The notes under the pieces are model-generated. The model saw nothing but the letters and a program-made list of their open reading frames with translations, was not told where the DNA came from and made no database searches. A program made the translations under genes and the position numbers. This document shows, in pieces, positions 5,244 to 8,015 of a DNA stretch of 8,015 nt. The stretch's first letter is position 1. Each line of letters opens with the position of its first letter. The stretch is from Thermoanaerobaculales bacterium (lineage in GTDB: Bacteria; Acidobacteriota; Thermoanaerobaculia; Thermoanaerobaculales; Sulfomarinibacteraceae): assembly GCA_025456385.1 (NCBI GenBank), contig JALOKS010000106.1, positions 1-8,015 on the forward strand, written 5' to 3'.

Positions 5244-6317
5244 ATGCCGCGAACGCGGGTGTATGAAGCGGTCACCGAGCGGCTCGAGATCCTCGACGTC
5301 GAGGGCCGGGTCGATCAGGCCTTGATGCCGGCTCTCGACGCCGAGGCCCTCAGAGGCCTCTACCGCGACATGGTCCTGATGCGGAACTTCGACGACAAGG
5401 CGCTCAAGCTGCAGCGCCAGGGCCGCATGGGAACCTGGCCTCCGATCAAGGGCCAGGAGGCGGTGCAGGCAGGGGTCGCGCGCGCGATGGGCGAGCACGA
5501 CTGGCTGATCCCGGCCTTCCGCGAGCACGGGGTGATGGCGTTGCGCGGGGTGCCCCTGCACCTCATCTACGCCTACTGGGCGGGCGACGAGCGCGGTTCG
5601 TGCTACCCCGAAGGCGTGCGCTGCTTCCCGGTGGCGGTGCCGGTTGGCAGCCAGTGGCAGCACGGCGCCGGCGTCGGCCTGTCCCTCAAGCTGAGCGGCG
5701 AGGACGCGGTCGCGGTGACCTTCGGGGGCGACGGCTCGACCTCCGAGGGCGACTTCCACGAGGCCCTGAACTGCGCCGCCGTGTTCGGGGTCAAGGCGGT
5801 GTTCGTGATCCAGAACAACCAGTGGGCGATCTCGGTGCCCCTCCACCAGCAGACGGCGACCGCGACCCTCGCGCAGAAGGCCCACGCCTACGGCATGCCC
5901 GGGATCCAGGTCGACGGCAACGACGTGCTGGCGGTCTACGTCGCCACCAGGGAGGCGATCCAGCGAGCGCGCCGCGGCGACGGCCCGACCCTGATCGAGG
6001 CCGTGACCTACCGCCTCGGCGACCACACGACCGCCGACGACGCCAGCCGCTACCGGCCCGAGGGCGAGGTCGAGGCCTGGGAGGGCCGCGACCCGATCCA
6101 GCGCCTGCGCCGCCACCTCGAGGGCGCGGGCCTGTGGGACGAGAGTCAGGAGGCGGTGCTCCAGGAGGAGGCCCACGCCTGGGTCGAGTCCCAGGTCAAG
6201 GCCTTCGAGGAGATGGCGCCGCAGGAGCCGGAGGCGATCTTCAGCTCGATGTACGCCGAGCTGCCGCCGCACCTCGTGGAGCAGATGAACGAGCTCCTCG
6301 CCGAGGTGCGCTCGTGA
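5244..6317 (+). CDS. pdhA: Pyruvate dehydrogenase-type 2-oxoacid dehydrogenase E1 component, alpha subunit
   Basis: A 357-aa complete E1 alpha, the ThDP-binding half of the heterotetrameric decarboxylase. The diphosphate/Mg motif is Gly-Asp-Gly-Ser-Thr-Ser-Glu-Gly-Asp (162-170), closed by Asn-Asn-Gln-Trp-Ala-Ile-Ser (191-197), the standard GDG-to-NN spacing. Other family blocks are Met-Gly-Thr-Trp-Pro-Pro-x-x-Gly-Gln-Glu-Ala (62-73), Phe-Arg-Glu-His-Gly (92-96), and the loop Tyr-Arg-Leu-Gly-Asp-His-Thr-Thr-Ala-Asp-Asp (256-266) that corresponds to the phosphorylation loop of eukaryotic E1 alpha. From memory of the family, block order and the C-terminal Met-Tyr-Ala-Glu-Leu-Pro segment fit Bacillus-type PdhA better than proteobacterial AceE, which is a single chain. 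Branched-chain 2-oxoacids remain possible as substrates. It overlaps the E1 beta start by 4 bp. I see no convincing promoter in 5112-5243. Confidence 0.92.
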   Translation: MPRTRVYEAVTERLEILDVEGRVDQALMPALDAEALRGLYRDMVLMRNFDDKALKLQRQGRMGTWPPIKGQEAVQAGVARAMGEHDWLIPAFREHGVMALRGVPLHLIYAYWAGDERGSCYPEGVRCFPVAVPVGSQWQHGAGVGLSLKLSGEDAVAVTFGGDGSTSEGDFHEALNCAAVFGVKAVFVIQNNQWAISVPLHQQTATATLAQKAHAYGMPGIQVDGNDVLAVYVATREAIQRARRGDGPTLIEAVTYRLGDHTTADDASRYRPEGEVEAWEGRDPIQRLRRHLEGAGLWDESQEAVLQEEAHAWVESQVKAFEEMAPQEPEAIFSSMYAELPPHLVEQMNELLAEVRS

Positions 6318-7345
6318 GCGCGCGCGCGGCCGGGGGCCGCGCCCTGCACGCGGTGCCCGAGTCGACGACCGACAAGCTGACCATCGCGCAGGCGGTGCGC
6401 GACGCCATGGCCGGCGAGATGGAGCGGGACGAGCGGGTGCTGGTGCTGGGCGAGGACGTCGGCGTCGACGGCGGCGTCTTCCGCGCCACCGAGGGCCTCA
6501 TCGAGCGCTTCGGACCGCAGCGGGTGATCGACACGCCGCTCGCCGAGAGCTCGATCATCGGCATGTCCATCGGGCTCGCCGCGACGGGATTCCGGCCGAT
6601 CGCCGAGATCCAGTTCATGGGCTTCGTCTACCCTGCCGTCAACCAGCTCTTCGCGCACGCCGCCCGGCTCCGCAACCGCACCCGGGGCAACCTGAGCGTG
6701 CCGATGGTGGTGCGCATGCCCTACGGGGGCGGCATCCACCCGCCCGAGCACCACTCGGAGAGCTACGAGGCGATGTTCCTCAACACCCCCGGCATCAAGG
6801 TCGTGGTGCCCTCGAACCCCTACGACGCGAAGGGGCTGCTGACCGCGGCGATCCGCGACCCGGACCCGGTGCTGTTCATGGAGCCGAAGCGGATCTACCG
6901 GGCCTTCCGGGAGCCGGTGCCGAGGGACGGCTACACCGTGCCGATCGGCAAGGCCGCGATCGCGCGCGAGGGCGAGGACGTGAGCCTGATCGCGTGGGGC
7001 GCGATGGTGCGGGTGTGCCTCGACGCCGCCGAGGTCCTCACCCGCAGCGACGTCGCGGCCGAGGTCGTGGACCTGCGGTCCTTGAACCCCCTCGACCGGG
7101 AGACGGTGCTCGCGAGCGTCGCCAAGACCGGCCGGGCGGTGGTGGTCCACGAGGCGCCGCGCACCGCCGGTTTCGGCGCCGAGATCGCGGCCCAGATCGG
7201 CGAGCACGCGCTGCTCCAGCTCGAAGCTCCGGTGCGGCGGGTCGCCGGCTTCGACACCGTGTTCCCGCTCGCCAGGTCGGAGCAGTATTATCTTCCCTCG
7301 CGCGAGCGGGTGATCGACGCGGTGCAGAGGGTGCTGAGCTACTAG
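6314..7345 (+). CDS. pdhB: Pyruvate dehydrogenase-type 2-oxoacid dehydrogenase E1 component, beta subunit
   Basis: A 343-aa E1 beta, the partner of E1 alpha. It begins Thr-Ile-Ala-Gln-Ala-Val-Arg-Asp-Ala-Met (23-32) and Leu-Gly-Glu-Asp-Val-Gly (45-50). Asp-Thr-Pro-Leu-Ala-Glu (73-78) carries the Glu that activates the ThDP aminopyrimidine, and His-His-Ser-Glu-Ser (146-150) is the active-site His region. The C-terminal transketolase-like domain has Val-Asp-Leu-Arg-Ser-Leu-Asn-Pro-Leu-Asp (252-261) and His-Glu-Ala-Pro (279-282). Start: GTG at 6314 overlaps the E1 alpha TGA (GTGA), with GAGGTG 5 bases upstream, indicating coupled translation and equal output of the two subunits. A second in-frame GTG at 6353 has no good ribosome site. 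The open frame extends back to 5600 only as a shadow inside E1 alpha. It ends in TAG, 64 bp before the E2 start. Confidence 0.93.
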   Translation: MSARAAGGRALHAVPESTTDKLTIAQAVRDAMAGEMERDERVLVLGEDVGVDGGVFRATEGLIERFGPQRVIDTPLAESSIIGMSIGLAATGFRPIAEIQFMGFVYPAVNQLFAHAARLRNRTRGNLSVPMVVRMPYGGGIHPPEHHSESYEAMFLNTPGIKVVVPSNPYDAKGLLTAAIRDPDPVLFMEPKRIYRAFREPVPRDGYTVPIGKAAIAREGEDVSLIAWGAMVRVCLDAAEVLTRSDVAAEVVDLRSLNPLDRETVLASVAKTGRAVVVHEAPRTAGFGAEIAAQIGEHALLQLEAPVRRVAGFDTVFPLARSEQYYLPSRERVIDAVQRVLSY

Positions 7346-7356
7346 AGGTGATTCCG

Positions 7357-7380
7357 CGATTCGCACCGCGAGTCGCACCG
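7357..7380 (+). repeat. 12-bp tandem duplication in the E1 beta-E2 spacer
   Basis: CGATTCGCACCG (7357-7368) is followed directly by CGAGTCGCACCG (7369-7380), one mismatch in twelve. It occupies part of the 64-bp gap between E1 beta and E2. No function is apparent; a small slippage duplication is the simplest reading. Confidence 0.7.
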
Positions 7381-7409
7381 GCAGCGCGAGAGCGGACGAA
7401 GGGCGGACC

Positions 7410-8015
7410 ATGGCGCAGGTATTCAGCTTTCCCGACGTGGGTGAGGGGATCCACGAGGGCCGGGTGGTCGAGTGGCTGGTCGCCGTCGGCGAGGCCGTCG
7501 GCGAGGACCAGCCCCTGGTCAAGGTCGAGACCGACAAGGCGGTGGTCGAGCTGCCCTCGCCCTTCGCCGGCACCGTGCTCGAGCTTCACGCCGCGGCCGG
7601 GGGGGAGATCCACGTCGGCGACCCCCTGGTGACCATCGGCGCCGCCGGCGAGCGCGCGGCGGCGCGCGCCGCGGTCGCGGAGCCGTCCGATCACGCCCGG
7701 CCGGCGCCGGCCGAGCCCGCGGCCGCCCAGCCGGCGGCGGCGGGAGCCCCTGCGCCGCGGCCGCCGGCGACGCCCAAGACCCGGACGCTCGCCCGCCGCC
7801 TCGGCGTCGACCTCGGCCGCGTCCGCGGCTCCGGCAGCGGCGGCCGCATCACCGACGAGGACGTCGAGCGCGCAGCCGCCGGCACGGGTGCGGCCGTGGC
7901 ACCGGCGCCGCGCGCGCCCGCGCCGGTCCGCCCGGTGGCCGCGAGCGCCGACGGCGAGGTCGAGCGCCTGCCGATCAGCCACCTGCGCAAGGTCATCGCC
8001 AACGCCATGCGGCAG
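7410..8015 (+). CDS. pdhC: 2-oxoacid dehydrogenase E2 component (dihydrolipoyl acyltransferase), N-terminal part
   Basis: The first 202 codons of E2, truncated by the window end. Residues about 3-77 form one lipoyl domain, with the acceptor Lys43 in Glu-Thr-Asp-Lys-Ala-Val-Val-Glu (40-47) and the Asp-Val-Gly-Glu-Gly-Ile start (9-14). An Ala/Pro-rich flexible linker (about 84-120) leads to the peripheral-subunit-binding domain (about 121-155; Thr-Arg-Thr-Leu-Ala-Arg-Arg-Leu-Gly-Val-Asp, and Gly-Gly-Arg-Ile-Thr-Asp-Glu-Asp-Val), which tethers E1 and/or E3. A second Ala/Pro linker (about 158-180) is followed by the first residues of the catalytic core (Leu-Pro-Ile-Ser-x-x-Arg-Lys-Val-Ile-Ala-Asn-Ala-Met, 187-200). 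The catalytic His/Asp motif is beyond the window. The start is ATG 7410 with AAGGG-CGG about 5 bases upstream. Whether the acyl group is acetyl or branched-chain cannot be read from this part. Confidence 0.93.
   Translation, partial: MAQVFSFPDVGEGIHEGRVVEWLVAVGEAVGEDQPLVKVETDKAVVELPSPFAGTVLELHAAAGGEIHVGDPLVTIGAAGERAAARAAVAEPSDHARPAPAEPAAAQPAAAGAPAPRPPATPKTRTLARRLGVDLGRVRGSGSGGRITDEDVERAAAGTGAAVAPAPRAPAPVRPVAASADGEVERLPISHLRKVIANAMRQ

Noticed and set aside
4900..5275. Small open frames through the second heptamer array on the minus strand
   Set aside because: Their repeating Phe-Arg-Ile-Ser-Asp pattern is just the 7-bp repeat read in three-base steps; they also overlap real coding sequence.
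5600..6313. Upstream extension of the E1 beta frame by 238 residues
   Set aside because: It runs out of frame through E1 alpha, is Arg/Gly/Pro-rich low complexity, and the GTG at 6314 has a proper ribosome site and begins just before the conserved region.
7038..7982. A 314-codon minus-strand frame antisense to E1 beta and E2
   Set aside because: Arg/Gly/Ala low-complexity shadow of the Ala/Pro-rich E2 linkers and lipoyl domain; no family signature.

Overview
The window is GC-rich (roughly 70%) and densely coded. It carries a TonB-dependent-receptor C-terminus, so the organism is Gram-negative. The gene content (secreted S9B dipeptidyl peptidase, zinc-ribbon/DUF2007 protein, heterotetrameric E1 pyruvate dehydrogenase) together with short intergenic heptamer arrays would suit an Acidobacteriota-like or other high-GC environmental Gram-negative lineage. 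That placement is inference; there is no rRNA or other taxonomic marker here.

Layout. (1) Positions 2-139, plus strand: the last 45 codons of an outer-membrane beta-barrel receptor, whose stop codon is the first unit of a heptamer repeat array. (2) Positions 202-4208, minus strand: four genes read leftwards. They are a zinc-ribbon/DUF2007 protein, a secreted dipeptidyl peptidase IV-type serine peptidase (735 aa), a PhzF-family isomerase and a PPOX-fold flavoprotein. The last three are packed with gaps of 4 bp or less and look co-transcribed; a recognisable sigma70-type promoter lies upstream of the zinc-ribbon gene. (3) Positions 4305-8015, plus strand, divergent from the previous block: a lipoate ligase/octanoyltransferase-family protein, a 132-bp spacer with a hairpin and a second heptamer array, then pyruvate-dehydrogenase-type E1 alpha, E1 beta (GTGA overlap) and the first 202 residues of the lipoyl-bearing E2, cut by the window end.

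How they fit together. The right half is a lipoate-dependent 2-oxoacid dehydrogenase locus: E1 alpha and E1 beta decarboxylate the 2-oxoacid on ThDP, E2 carries the acyl group on lipoyl-Lys43, and the adjacent ligase-family enzyme is a plausible supplier of that lipoyl group. E3 would be expected downstream of the window. The left half is less coherent: a periplasmic or cell-surface peptidase, then two cytoplasmic enzymes whose substrates cannot be read from sequence.

Most of the window is ordinary metabolism. The points most worth a second look are the paired heptamer arrays at gene ends, the LipM-like Cys in the protein next to the dehydrogenase operon, and the tightly coupled S9B peptidase-PhzF-PPOX unit. 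I did not find a convincing novel defence, mobile or RNA system.
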